This document shows positions 34,205 to 48,752 of a DNA stretch of 64,000 nucleotides, in pieces. How positions within the stretch are numbered: position 1 is the first letter of the stretch; the number at the start of each line of letters is the position of its first letter. Origin of the DNA: Cavenderia fasciculata (lineage: Eukaryota; Evosea; Eumycetozoa; Acytosteliales; Cavenderiaceae); contig NW_004457736.1 in NCBI RefSeq assembly GCF_000203815.1, positions 1,674,001 to 1,738,000 on the forward strand, given 5' to 3'. Made by a program: the position numbers and the translations under genes. The notes below the pieces were generated by a model that had not been told where the DNA came from, ran no database searches, and worked only from the letters and a program-made list of their open reading frames with translations.

Positions 34205-36022
34205 TTATTCTTTCTTTCTTTCTTTAAAGTGATAACTTTTTAATATTTTAATTAAATTATAAATAGAAAACATTGTATTTAATTCTGCGCTATCCATTTG
34301 GTCCATTTTTTTATCTATTTGAGTGTCTACAAGATTGTTGATAATACATCCTTGTAGCCTATTCGTGAGTACGAGGATGACTGAAGGTGACAACTTTCTA
34401 AATGACAATTTAGTCACACATGCCATCTCTGAAGAATCTAGCATGGCCACCTTGATCTTGAAGGCATGTAAAAAGATGGTTGGGAGATGATTGGTAGAGG
34501 AAACTGATATCGATGACATGGGCAAGGTAACCTCTCCAATAAAAGTAATATCTCCAACTACAAACTTATCAATGTAGGTTATACGCTTGAGAGTGTTTGG
34601 TAAATTTTGAGGATACTTGAACTGCTCTTGTTGTTTGAGATGAATTGATTTACTAAAAAGAGGATTAATGAAATCTGGAAGTGAATAGGAGAGATGTTCT
34701 ATTTGACTATTCTCCAACGAGTTATGGATAAAGGAAGGTTCTGTATTTTTAATAACCAACTTTTTGAGACTAGGAGGAATAAAGTCTGGTTCGATTTCAA
34801 TGTGATGACAGAGAACCAATTTGGTAAGAGTCGATGGAAGTGGAACGTCTATAGGATCGGTATAAGAGTCTCCAAGACATAGATGCAAGAGACCACTAGG
34901 AGGTAAAATACCATCTAGAGTATTTTCATCATAACCATCACCAATGTCCAAATAGGTCAGTGATGGTGGAATGGATCGATGATCCAACTCACCGTCAAAA
35001 CGTGGTCCAAGTGTAATGGATTGAACACTAGTGTCTTGTGGAAGTTGATTCAATGCGATGGCATGACCATCAAATGCAAGATATCGTAAGCTTTTAGGTA
35101 TGAAATTACTTGAAAGATAACTTCTTCCCAAAATGAGAAGTTGGCAACTAGCAGGTACAACACCACTTGCTATCGATCGATGGTAGTTTGATGCAAACTG
35201 TATTTCCTTGATACCACTAGGAAAGATACCTGGCAGCAAATCTACATCAAAACCAAAGCCAAAAGTAATTGATTTGAGTGAGGGTGGTAGTAATCCAAGT
35301 GGCAAAGGTTGATTGAATTTTTGACCAAAAACAATCTTCTCTAGACCATCTGGGAACACTCCTACTTGTAGTGGTTGGTTAAAAAAGAGACCAAACGATA
35401 TAAAACGTAATGAACTTGGTAATGCTCCCAACTCTATTGGTTTATCAAAGTACTTTGAAAAAATAATAGAACTAATGTGATTGGCAATCGAGCCCATTCT
35501 TATTGGTTGATTGAATGATTTACCAAATACCAATCTACTACTACTACTATTATTATTCTTGTTGGATGTTATTGGATTGTTCCATATATCGACAGGTATT
35601 TCAAAGTCGAAATTATAAATCAATTCTTCTGCCACCACCACCAAAGATGAAGATTCATCACTGCTGCTGCTTTCTAAAAGTGAAGCATTTCCTCGTTGTT
35701 GATCTTCCTCCACAACAGTAGTGCTTTGATCAAATGGATCGATTAGATGAAATCGATCAAGAATCGATCGATTGATACTCTTTTGAAATGATCGTAATGT
35801 AGATGCTTTGTATTTGATTGTATTGATAAAATGAATCTTCTTTTCAACATTTACCAAGTCTATATCACCAGGTGCACAAAAGATTAAACGATCTTTAAAT
35901 CTATAAAAAAGATCTTTACATGTAAATACTAAACATATCTTATCAATGTCATCAATTAGATGTAATATTTGATGTATTATAAAATGAGGTAATCTTTGAA
36001 CAGTAGATAATGTTGTGGTCAT
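34205..36022 (-). CDS. FNIP-repeat protein with F-box-like N-terminus
   Basis: Intronless, 605 residues. The N-terminus LPHFIIHQILHLIDDIDKI followed by LVFTCKDLFYRF fits the dictyostelid F-box-like motif. From about residue 170 there are repeated FNIP-type units of about 22 residues with the pattern F-N/D-x-P-L-x-x-G-x-L-P-x-S-L-x-x-I-x-F-G: examples are YFDKPIELGALPSSLRFISF and KFNQPLPLGLLPPSLKSITF. FNIP repeats are an LRR-like family greatly expanded in Dictyostelium (for example in ComC-related proteins). Such F-box/FNIP proteins may act as adaptors for ubiquitin ligases, which is inference. The start ATG at 36022 has no upstream alternative. Confidence 0.88.
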   Translation of the reverse strand: MTTTLSTVQRLPHFIIHQILHLIDDIDKICLVFTCKDLFYRFKDRLIFCAPGDIDLVNVEKKIHFINTIKYKASTLRSFQKSINRSILDRFHLIDPFDQSTTVVEEDQQRGNASLLESSSSDESSSLVVVAEELIYNFDFEIPVDIWNNPITSNKNNNSSSSRLVFGKSFNQPIRMGSIANHISSIIFSKYFDKPIELGALPSSLRFISFGLFFNQPLQVGVFPDGLEKIVFGQKFNQPLPLGLLPPSLKSITFGFGFDVDLLPGIFPSGIKEIQFASNYHRSIASGVVPASCQLLILGRSYLSSNFIPKSLRYLAFDGHAIALNQLPQDTSVQSITLGPRFDGELDHRSIPPSLTYLDIGDGYDENTLDGILPPSGLLHLCLGDSYTDPIDVPLPSTLTKLVLCHHIEIEPDFIPPSLKKLVIKNTEPSFIHNSLENSQIEHLSYSLPDFINPLFSKSIHLKQQEQFKYPQNLPNTLKRITYIDKFVVGDITFIGEVTLPMSSISVSSTNHLPTIFLHAFKIKVAMLDSSEMACVTKLSFRKLSPSVILVLTNRLQGCIINNLVDTQIDKKMDQMDSAELNTMFSIYNLIKILKSYHFKERKKE

Positions 36023-36502
36023 GAGAGTGAGTTGCTAAAGATCTTCTTTAATAATAAATAAAACTTCAAAGTTCAAAAAGATGTCCCAAAAAAAAAAAAA
36101 TATTATTATCTGGAAAATATTTGAAATTGATAATGGTTGATCGATCAATCCAACTTGGAGTGATATTTTATTAAAAAAGCTATTGATTTGGGGAGTGAAG
36201 ATCTTGTTGCAATGAAAGACCTACAGATAAGGTTAAGCATGTTGGTTGGTTGGTTGGTTATTATTTTTTTTGTTTTTTTTTTTTTTTTGTTTGTTGTTGA
36301 TACTCTCTTGTTGTTGTAAAAGTAGTTGGGTTTTATGAATGATGATATTACGGGTATGTTAAATCGAGCAATGGTGAATTGTTAACAAATCACCAATATA
36401 GAGTGTGTTTTGAAAAAATATTGGTTGTTTGTTGTTTGTATTATTATTTAAATATGTTTGTAGAGGGAGGGGGGATTGTATTTCTTTCTTTCTTTCTTTC
36501 TA
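36023..36502. other. intergenic region
   Basis: 480 bp of AT-rich DNA with poly-A/T runs (about 36088-36100, 36265-36288), a GGTT repeat near 36242-36260 and a (TTTC)n run at 36483-36500 just after the Mg2+ ATPase stop. It contains the FNIP gene promoter. No gene is seen. Confidence 0.5.
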
Positions 36503-39361
36503 TTACAACCATTCTTTGAATAGAGTCATATAAATCTTTTTAACGATTTGAGTAAAGAGGAAATAACCAACAAAAGAAGCAGCAAGACCTGGATAGTACC
36601 AAAGTGGAAGAGCTTGCATACCAAGGAAATCACCGAGTGGAGTGTATGGAATGGCGACACCGGCGACACCAACCCAGAGAGTGTTGAGAGTAAGTTGCCA
36701 CGAACCCCAACGTTGTAGGAATGGAATCTTTTGAGTACGAATCATATGAACAATGATAACCTGAGTGATAAGACCTTCGACGTACCAACCAGTTTGGAAG
36801 ATTTTAGCATGATGAGCACTGTTCCAACCGAGATACCACCACATGTAGGAAAAGGTGGTGACATCGAAAATCGAAGAGATTGGACCGAGGAACACCATGA
36901 AACGGAACAAACTTTTAACAGACCATGGATGTGGTGTTCTAAGGAACTCTTCATCGACATTGTCCCATGGGATGGCAATTTGTGAGAAATCATAGAGGAG
37001 GTTTTGTGTGAGCAATTGCAATGGTTGCATTGGAATGAATGGTAACCAGGCAGAGGCAACCAACATGGAAAAGACGTTACCAAAGTTGGATGAAGCTGCC
37101 ATCTTGATGTACTTGATAGTGTTGGCATGTGTTGTACGACCGGTGGTAATGGCTTGGTTGATGACGTTTAATGACTTTTCTAGTAGAATAATATCAGAGG
37201 CATCCTTGGCAATATTGGTGGCAGTGTCGACAGAGATACCAATATCGGCTTCACGGAGTGCAAGAGCATCATTGATACCGTCTCCCAAGAAACCAACTGT
37301 ATGTTTGTGACGTTTCAATGCACGAACAACATTGTACTTTTGGATTGGTGTAAGCTTGGCAAAGAGAGTGCATTCTTCGACGATTCTGTTAAAATCTTCT
37401 TCATCAACCTCTTCGAGTTCTGGACCAGAGATGACACGTGACACATCGATACCTACGTCACGACAAATCTTTTTGGCAACGGCAAGATTGTCACCGGTGA
37501 GTACCTTTACTTGAACATTATTTTTAGTGAGGAGAGCAATAGCATCGGCACAATCAGCCTTTGGTGGATCGATAAAAGAAAGGAAACCTTGGAATACAAG
37601 TTCGTTTTCATCCTTTTTTACATCGTATGCATAGTCGCCGTTGACATTGACTTGTTTGCTGGCAACACAGAGTACACGAAGACCATCGATATTGAGTTCA
37701 TCGGTAATGTTGAGTAATTGCTTTCTAGAGTCACGATCGAGTTGTTGGATTCGACCACCTTCGCAGGCCATAGATGAGCAGCAGGAGAGCACTTCTTCTA
37801 CGGCACCTTTGCAAACCATAAAGTGTGATTGCTCACCTTCCTTTTGGAGAATAACAGATACACGACGACGAGTAAAATCAAATGGGAATTCATCGATCAA
37901 CTTGTAGTTTGGTGTAGTGGCTCCATACTTTTCTTCGTGAACACTGATAATAGAGACATCGAGAACATTCTTGAGACCTCTTTGGAAATTGGAATTGAGG
38001 AAACCAAACTTGAGAACATCTTCATTCTCTTTCTTGTCACCACCAATATAATCGGTCAATTTGACATCATCTTCTGTCAATGTACCGGTCTTGTCGGAAC
38101 ACAAAACATCCATGGCACCCATATTTTGAATTGAACTGAGTTGTTTGACGATGGTTTTTTTTCTTGACATATCCGATGCTCCCTTTGCAAGGTTTGCATT
38201 TAAAATCATTGGAAGCATTTCTGGTGTTAAACTAAAAATTAAAATAATAATTAAATAAATAAATTTGTTGTTCTTTTTTTTCTTTTCTTTTGTTTTTTTT
38301 TTTTGTTTTTTCCAAACATACCCAATAGCAACAGAAAGACCAAACATAGCAGAATCATACCAATCATGAGTAGTAATACCATTGATTGTAACGACGATTG
38401 GAACCATGATGAGACCAAAACCCATGAGAAGATAGGCAACCTTTTTGACACCGACATCAAAAGCATTGGTAGTTTGAGTGCTAGTAAGAATTTCAGAGAT
38501 GGAAGAGATGTAGGTGGTTGGACCAGTTTCAAAGACAACACCAAGACCACTACCAGATACAATGTTGGTAGACATTAAACAAATGTTTGGTGTGTCAAAG
38601 ATAGAGGTTGGTGTTTCCGATGCAAATGCCGACTTTTCAACTGGCAAAAACTCACCAGTTAGCGATGATTGAGAAACGTAGAGACTGTTTGATTCCAAGA
38701 TACGGACATCACCTGGGAATACATCACCTGCCTTTAATGGAATGAGTTCACCTGGAACAACGTCTTCCATATCAATCTTCATATCGACACCACCACGACG
38801 AACGGTAATGGTAGTCTTGATGAGTGACTTGAGATGGTTAAAGGCCTTTGTCGATTTTCTTTCTTCGTAGAAACGTAAACCAGCTGACAAGAGAACCATA
38901 AACATGACAACGGAAAAGGTTGGAACATCGTTGGTGGCAATGGAAACGACGGCAATAACGGTCAATACGATATTGAATGGATGTGAAAGAGCGTTAAACA
39001 ATAACTTCCACCATGGAGTTGGTTTGACAGTCTTGATAACGTTGCGACCAAACTCTTGAATACGACGATCGGCTTCTTGTTGAGAGAGACCAGTGTCTGG
39101 TGTTTGTGTGCGATGTAACATGGCATCCTTGTCCAATGCTGACAATTGTTTAAACTTTTCATGAAACTCTTTTTCTTTGTTTGGATCCTTTTCGGTTTTT
39201 TTAGAAGACTCTTTGAGGCCTACAGCCACCAATATTCTTGTTCCAAAACCTTCCTTTTTACTGTCTCTTGGTATATATTTTACTGGTGGTGTATTGGCAT
39301 CGCCTTGAATTGAAATTGATGCATCAGAGATTAATTTCTCTTTCTCTTGATGATTTACCAT
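36503..39361 (-). CDS. P-IIIB type (MgtA/MgtB-like) magnesium-translocating ATPase
   Basis: Exon 1 is 39361-38322 and exon 2 is 38231-36503, phase 2; the joined protein has 922 residues. The intron itself is open in frame, so a naive translation would insert about 30 Lys-rich residues between VAIG and LTPEMLP; splicing restores the MgtA motif SVAIGLTPEMLPMI. Other P-ATPase landmarks: SSLTGEFLPVEK (actuator TGE), DKTGTLT with phosphorylated Asp about residue 393, KGAVEEVL, GFLSFIDPPK, VLTGDN and GDGINDALALREADIGISVD. The last six helices follow. P-IIIB pumps import Mg2+ and are mostly bacterial, with copies in some plants, fungi and protists. A soluble N-terminal arm of about 120 residues precedes the first helices. 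Confidence 0.94.
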   Translation of the reverse strand: MVNHQEKEKLISDASISIQGDANTPPVKYIPRDSKKEGFGTRILVAVGLKESSKKTEKDPNKEKEFHEKFKQLSALDKDAMLHRTQTPDTGLSQQEADRRIQEFGRNVIKTVKPTPWWKLLFNALSHPFNIVLTVIAVVSIATNDVPTFSVVMFMVLLSAGLRFYEERKSTKAFNHLKSLIKTTITVRRGGVDMKIDMEDVVPGELIPLKAGDVFPGDVRILESNSLYVSQSSLTGEFLPVEKSAFASETPTSIFDTPNICLMSTNIVSGSGLGVVFETGPTTYISSISEILTSTQTTNAFDVGVKKVAYLLMGFGLIMVPIVVTINGITTHDWYDSAMFGLSVAIGYVWKKQKKKTKEKKKKNNKFIYLIIILIFSLTPEMLPMILNANLAKGASDMSRKKTIVKQLSSIQNMGAMDVLCSDKTGTLTEDDVKLTDYIGGDKKENEDVLKFGFLNSNFQRGLKNVLDVSIISVHEEKYGATTPNYKLIDEFPFDFTRRRVSVILQKEGEQSHFMVCKGAVEEVLSCCSSMACEGGRIQQLDRDSRKQLLNITDELNIDGLRVLCVASKQVNVNGDYAYDVKKDENELVFQGFLSFIDPPKADCADAIALLTKNNVQVKVLTGDNLAVAKKICRDVGIDVSRVISGPELEEVDEEDFNRIVEECTLFAKLTPIQKYNVVRALKRHKHTVGFLGDGINDALALREADIGISVDTATNIAKDASDIILLEKSLNVINQAITTGRTTHANTIKYIKMAASSNFGNVFSMLVASAWLPFIPMQPLQLLTQNLLYDFSQIAIPWDNVDEEFLRTPHPWSVKSLFRFMVFLGPISSIFDVTTFSYMWWYLGWNSAHHAKIFQTGWYVEGLITQVIIVHMIRTQKIPFLQRWGSWQLTLNTLWVGVAGVAIPYTPLGDFLGMQALPLWYYPGLAASFVGYFLFTQIVKKIYMTLFKEWL

Positions 39362-40961
39362 TCTCTCTTACTCTTGTTATTTTTTGTTGTAATATTACTC
39401 TAGAGTTGTTGGATGAGTGGGTGAGTGGTGATACAATCTATCGAAAAGAACTTTTTAATCTTTTCGTTTATCGAATGGATGGATGGATTCGTCGTCGTCG
39501 TCGATGTTGTTGTTGGCTAATTAAATTATTGTTATTTTGTTGTTGTTGTTGTTGTTGTATTTTTGCCTAACGACTCGAATGAATAATCTAACCTAAAATC
39601 GTATCGAAAAACAGTACTGTTGTTGGCTGCTGTTTACTGTCCTCTGATGATGTGAAAAAAAAAGAAAAAAAAAAAAAAAAAGTCAGTATTGTTTTGGTCG
39701 ACGAGTTCGTTTAGACGTTGATGATGAAGGGAGGAGAAAAGGATCAAGATGACGAAAAGGGGAAGGAGCAGGTGAGATGAAAAAAAAAATAACAACAAAC
39801 AAGATAAAAGGGAAATTTCAGATTACACACAACAACAATAAATATTTATATTGTTTTGTTCCAAATATTCAATTGGAATGACGATGATTCTAAGTTTGTT
39901 TGTGCCTATGGGAAAATTTAAAAACAAAAAAAAAAGTAATATAAAATGATAGTGATAATAATTGTTGCTGTTTGTTATTGTTGCTGCTGCTCTGTTTCTG
40001 TGTGTTGTTGTTGTTGTGATTATATAAAAGAAAAAGAAAATAAACCAACATTGCAAGTGATCTCTTATTTGAATTTTACTTTAATCAAAAACTCTCATTT
40101 AATCAAAGAGACAATAATAATGCAAGTATAACACACGATAAGGATTGGTGCCAGTGTTACCTGAGGTAAAACAATTGTTGTGGAAAATGGAATGTTATAA
40201 TGAAAAATCTTAAAGATATTGGTTTTTAATGTACTGTTGTTGCAATGTGAGAATACTGCGATGACGATGACAACAGAATTTTTACCACAAACACACAACA
40301 CCTACTCCTCCCACGCATACTAGCTGTCTGTCCACACCCACCACACATACTTTTTAAAACACTGCTGCTTACAGAGAGAGATAAAAGTTTTCTCTTTTTC
40401 TTTTGTGTTATACCAAACCAAAGGTCAGAGCTCGAGAGAGAACTGCAGACTTTTAAAAGCACAAGTTAATCAACCAAAGTCTGAAAACCTTGCTCCCAGG
40501 AATTCGTCGTACCAAGATATCTATCTATAAAAAAAACCTCGTGGCGTGATTTTTTGGCAGTTGAAACGTTGGAGAACCTTTCGAAAAAAGAATCGAAATG
40601 GCGCCGACAGAGATCCCACATGTGAGAAAAATCTTTCGGGAAACAACGAAAGTTAGATACGATGTTGTCGGGTGGTATTCAGGTCCAAAAAAAACCATCA
40701 AACGAAACATGTTGGATCGAATTTTATTTGTCATGAGTAATAGTAGAAGAAGGTTCAAGAAACTGTTGAAGAGAGAACAGAGAACAGTTCTCTTATTGTG
40801 AAAATAGTTTGCCAAAGACAAAAGAGCGATCACTTTACTTTTGTATAAATCATATGATTGGTCGATATGAGATGGATGGATGGATGGATGGATGGATGGA
40901 TGGATGGATGGATTGGATTGGTTGACGGAGAAACAGACATTTACTCTTGAAAAGTACAAGA
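39362..40961. other. 1.6-kb intergenic region with a compositional outlier
   Basis: The first half is 5' flank of the Mg2+ ATPase: poly-A runs (39654-39680, 39779-39790), (TTG)n and CAA-rich stretches. About 40481-40800 differs: it is richer in GC and contains TGGCGCCGACAGAGATCC and a shorter block AAAAAAAACCTCGTGGCGTG near 40531-40550. Two overlapping frames there (plus 40598-40801, minus 40525-40959) are open but match no family. A (GGAT)n microsatellite covers 40871-40911. It likely holds an old repeat element or an untranslated RNA. Confidence 0.45.
40871..40911. repeat. (GGAT)n tetranucleotide microsatellite
   Basis: About ten tandem GATG units directly downstream of the CCDC43-like gene's stop codon (minus strand). 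Confidence 0.9.
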
Positions 40962-41685
40962 TTATAATCTTCTCTTTTCCTTTTTAGTTGTCTTTTTCTT
41001 TTCTTCATCTTTCTTTTGTTTTGCCAAAGCATCTTTATCTCTTTGTACCTTTTTTTGGTGATCTACTTTTGATCTTTCTCTTTTCTCCTTTTCAGCATCG
41101 ACAATTCTCTTTGTGTTGACATTGGCACCAAGCGACGATACCGTCTTTGTGAGTTCTTCTTTTTTTTTATCTGTATTATCTGTATAGATAATATCTCCAT
41201 TTTCATCTCTATATATTATTAATAATATACATATACAACGTTTGAGTTGGTCAGTAAGTTGTGGTTATTATCATAATTAAATAATAATAATAATTATTAT
41301 TAAAAGATAGGGGATTTGTTGTTGTTGTTGTTGTTGTTTTCATATTTATATTTACAATTCCTCTGTTTCATCATATCTAGAAATGATTAAATCTCTTCTT
41401 CTTTGTTCTTCCTTTGATAGTCTATTGGAAGAGGATTCATCATCGATGATAATCTCTTCAGATGTTACCTGTTTTATTTTCAATTCCTGTTGCTTTTTTA
41501 TAATCTCTAACAATTCCTTTTCTTCTTGTTGCTTTTGTTTCTTTGTATCATTGAATAATACTATCAACTTTTCTATTAATTCATTACAATGTTGTTCCTA
41601 TATATTGATTAAAATGTACATTAGAGATATGTTATACCAACAATAGAGCGGCTGACGTCGATGAGGTTGTTTTCACATTTCGTTG

Positions 41686-41722
<37 letters not shown>

Positions 41723-41965
41723 ATCCCTCCCAACGATGGCAACAACCATAACAACAACAACAATAATAATAATAATAAATAGATAACAACATACGGTAGC
41801 AGCAGTGATAGAAGTCATAAATTCAAAGAGTGACTCCTTTTTATCAGAATCACTCGTGTCATTATCAGCTACGATACCAAATATATAATCTGTAATGGTT
41901 CCAGAGTCATCTTCACAACCTAGTTCCTGTACTCCTTGATCAATCGTCTGTTTGATGTTCTCCAT
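40962..41965 (-). CDS. ccdc43: CCDC43-like coiled-coil protein
   Basis: Exons 41965-41795, 41597-41356 and 41208-40962; frame kept, 219 residues. The N-terminal 57 residues (VQELGCEDDSGTITDYIFGI followed by KKESLFEFMTSI) match the short helical, PWI-like domain of CCDC43. A Lys/Glu-rich coiled coil follows. A middle acidic segment ends SRYDETEELDENGDIIY, and the C-terminus is highly basic (KRKTTKKEKRRL type, with a KKDEEKK repeat). The family has no established enzymatic role; animal CCDC43 is a nuclear/cytoplasmic protein of unknown function. Intron 1 holds a long (AT)n run. The gene shares a 136-bp divergent promoter with the zinc-finger gene. Confidence 0.75.
41690..41720. repeat. (AT)n microsatellite in CCDC43 intron 1
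   Basis: Fifteen AT units lie inside the intron at 41598-41794. A second (CT)n(AT)n tract lies just upstream of the start codon at about 41983-42014. Confidence 0.9.
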
Positions 41966-41983
41966 ATCTTTTTCCTTTATCTT

Positions 41984-42015
<32 letters not shown>

Positions 42016-42101
42016 AGATATGTGGTATCGATTTATAACGGTGATGATAAGAGCTCGACACTTTGTAAAATGTTTTTTATTATTCTTATTATTAATCGAT
42101 T

Positions 42102-42733
42102 ATGGATATTGTTAATAATGTAGAAAGTAATAATAATAATAATAATAATAATGTTGATAATGATAATGATAAACATGGATTATCTAAATCTTTATCATCA
42201 CTTGAAAAACATCAACAACAAGAAGAACAAAGTAGATTAAATACAACAACAACAAAGAAACAAATCAAACAACAACAAAAAGATTTATGTTCAAAGTTGA
42301 TATGTAAACATTGTCCATGGATATCATTTACATCGATCACATCATACAAGAATCATTTACAAAGCAAGAAACACTCAAGACGTCAATCAAAGAATAATGT
42401 TGCAAACACTTGGTCTTGTAAACCTTGTCATTTTAATTTCCCAAATGAAGATGAATACGTATGTATTGTATAGATATCTAAATGAAAGAATATTCTTTAT
42501 TTATTAAACACTTTCTAATAATAATAATCATTTTAAAGATTAAACATACAAATGGTAAAAGACATTCAATCAAGATTAAAAAAAAAACAAAGATCATCAA
42601 ACAACAACAATATCCTAAACAATCAATAACAGAACCATATTATGAATGTAATCTAAAGGAATTGACACAAAGTGAGTTTAAAGAAGAGGAAGAAGATGAT
42701 GGTGAAGATTTATATCCTTCTCTTGTTGGATAA
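42102..42733 (+). CDS. C2H2 zinc-finger protein of the U1/matrin type
   Basis: Exon 1 is 42102-42458 and exon 2 is 42539-42733, phase 0; 183 residues. After an Asn/Gln-rich leader there are two finger-like units. The first is LICKHCPWISFTSITSYKNH with a following KKHSRR (C-X2-C ... H-X5-H). The second is WSCKPCHFNFPNEDEY, and splicing supplies IKHTNGKRHS (C-X2-C ... H-X5-H), the GK-H end typical of double-stranded-RNA-binding or U1-type fingers. A basic patch follows, then an acidic end. Predicted role: RNA binding, perhaps splicing or ribosome assembly. The intron splits the second finger. Its 3' end lies 48 bp from that of MSH4. Confidence 0.75.
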
Positions 42734-42781
42734 TATTTAATATAAATGTTGAATAATAATAATACATTTGGTTATCATTAA

Positions 42782-46426
<3,645 letters not shown>

Positions 46427-46640
46427 TATCTTTGTTTCATTATTATTTAATGATCGAATAATACTAATAGTATTTTGGTGATGGTTTATTCTTCATTGGG
46501 AAAAAAATATGCAAAAATTTAATTTAAATTTAATTTACTTTTGTTCACACACTGAGTTGGTCTCTTTTTTTCACTCTCTTTTTAATACATATAAATATAT
46601 ATTATTATTAGTTTATATAATATAATATTATATATAAGCG

Positions 46641-47043
46641 ATGAACCAGCACCTGGATCAACGCAACCCAGGTGATAATTACAATAACAATACAAACAAC
46701 AGTAGTACTACTCCTACTACTACAACTGCTACTGCTGATAATCAACAACAACAACAACAACAACAATCAAGTCCTTTACCATATTCTAGTACAGTTGTAG
46801 CTGCAGGAATAACAAGAATGGAGATTGAAGAAAAGAGTGGTGGCCACCATACACAAAGACCACCACCACAAGGTAGTCCCTTACAACAACAACATCAACA
46901 TCATACAGGCATTTCAAACACATATAATAATAATAATACTAATAGAATAGATGAAGAATATATTGATGACCATCACCATCATCATCATCATCACCAACAA
47001 CAACATCATCATCACCATGATCAACAACAACATCAACATCATC

Positions 47044-47092
<49 letters not shown>

Positions 47093-48752
47093 GGGAAGTT
47101 TACCACTTTCTAGTACAGTTGTAGATAGATTAACAAGAATGGATATCGAAGAAAAGAGTAGTGACAATAGTGAAAGCTTACATTCAATCAAATACCAACC
47201 AACCATGTTTAATATTCCAGCAAGTAGTATTAATAGCATTGGTAATTTGGTCAATCCAATGGGAGGATCAAGTTCCGATGGTCTTATACACCCCTTTAAG
47301 ACGATGCACACATCTTTCTCATCAAACTCATCGTCTTCTTCGTCGTCATCGTCATCATCTTCCTCGCATCCATCTTTTATATCATATAATTCCACCACCT
47401 CGCCAATTGGTAATCATCCTTCAACCCAATTACCATCCTTTTCAACTATAGACTCTACAAATAAGCCCTCTGCCACCCATGTCCTATCGCCTTTGTCGAC
47501 AACATCACCTACATCTACTACTTCTACAACAACCTTTCAAATGCAACCACATCATCACCATCACCAAAGCCATCCTACCCACTATCAACAACAAAAACAA
47601 CAACAACAACAAGCACCAGAAGTAAATACATTTTATTTACCTCCACCCGATGACGTTGAAAATAGATTAAAAGAATTTAAAGTGGTCCGGGTGATTGGAA
47701 CAGGAACATTTGGTAGGGTGTATCTTGTACAGAATCAAATCGATCACACCTTTTATGCTATGAAATGTTTAAACAAATCAGATGTAGTTAAACTAAAGCA
47801 GGTAGAACATTTAAATTCGGAAAAATCTATTCTTGCTTCTATTCATCATCCATTTATTGTAAATTTGTATGTATAACAAACAAACAAACACACAGACAAA
47901 TATATTGTAAACAAACTCTTATAATATTTAATATTTAATCTAGATATCAATCATTCCAAGATGAAAAGAAAATCTATTTGTTGTTTGAATATGTTGCAGG
48001 AGGAGAGGTATTTACACATTTGAGAAGAGCAAACAAATTCCCAAATGCGATGGCCAAATTTTATGCTGCCGAAATTGTATTGGCATTGGAGTATCTCCAC
48101 AAGCATAATATTGTATATAGAGATTTAAAGCCAGAAAACCTTTTACTAGACAACCAAGGACACATTAAAATTACAGATTTTGGTTTCGCCAAAAAAGTTG
48201 AAGATAGAACATTTACACTTTGTGGAACTCCCGAATATTTGGCACCTGAAATCATCCAATCTAAAGGTCATGGAAAGGCTGTAGATTGGTGGGCTCTTGG
48301 TATTTTAATTTTTGAAATGTTGGCTGGGTATGTAAAACAAAGAGAAAGAAAGAAACAAAAAACTAATTTGTTGTTTTTTATAATTTAGATACCCACCATT
48401 TTATGATGATGATACATTTGCCATTTATGACAAGATTTTGGCAGCAAGAATAACTTTTCCACAACACTTTGATCTTGATGCCAAGGATCTGGTAAAGAGG
48501 CTTTTAACCAGTGATAGAACTCGTAGATTGGGTGCTTTAAAGGATGGAGTACAAGATGTAAAGAATCACAAGTGGTTTGTTGATATCGATTGGGACAAGC
48601 TAATCCAAAGAAAAGTATTGGCTCCTTTTGTACCAAGCATTCAATTCCAAGGAGATTCTTCAAACTTTGAAAAGTATGACGAAGAACCTATGCGTGAAGA
48701 AATATCACCAAACTTTGTTGATCCATTTGCTCAATTATTCAAAGATTTTTAA
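46641..48752 (+). CDS. pkaC: cAMP-dependent protein kinase catalytic subunit
   Basis: Exons 46641-47866, 47944-48327 and 48389-48752; frame kept, 657 residues, close to the long dictyostelid PKA-C. The first 345 residues are Asn/Gln/His/Ser-rich with a poly-Gln tract, and contain a duplicated motif (see findings). The kinase domain starts near 345: [11 protein letters not shown] (Gly loop), YAMKCL (ATP Lys), [11 protein letters not shown] (catalytic loop), DFGFAKKV, and the activation segment [15 protein letters not shown] with the phosphorylatable Thr. The AGC tail follows ([20 protein letters not shown]) and the protein ends FKDF, the PKA hydrophobic C-terminus. In dictyostelids PKA drives aggregation, spore formation and stalk formation. 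It diverges from MSH4 across 214 bp. Confidence 0.97.

Noticed and set aside
38232-38321. Lys-rich in-frame insertion in the Mg2+ ATPase
   Set aside because: It is an intron with GTATGT donor and TTTTTAG acceptor; removal restores the conserved SVAIGLTPEMLP motif.
40598-40801. 67-codon plus-strand frame starting MAPTEIPHVRKIF
   Set aside because: It has an ATG but no family, and the opposite strand is equally open; treated as part of an orphan block.
47042-47398. Poly-Cys / poly-Asp frame opposite PKA-C
   Set aside because: It is the antisense of the CAA and TCN repeats in the PKA-C arm.
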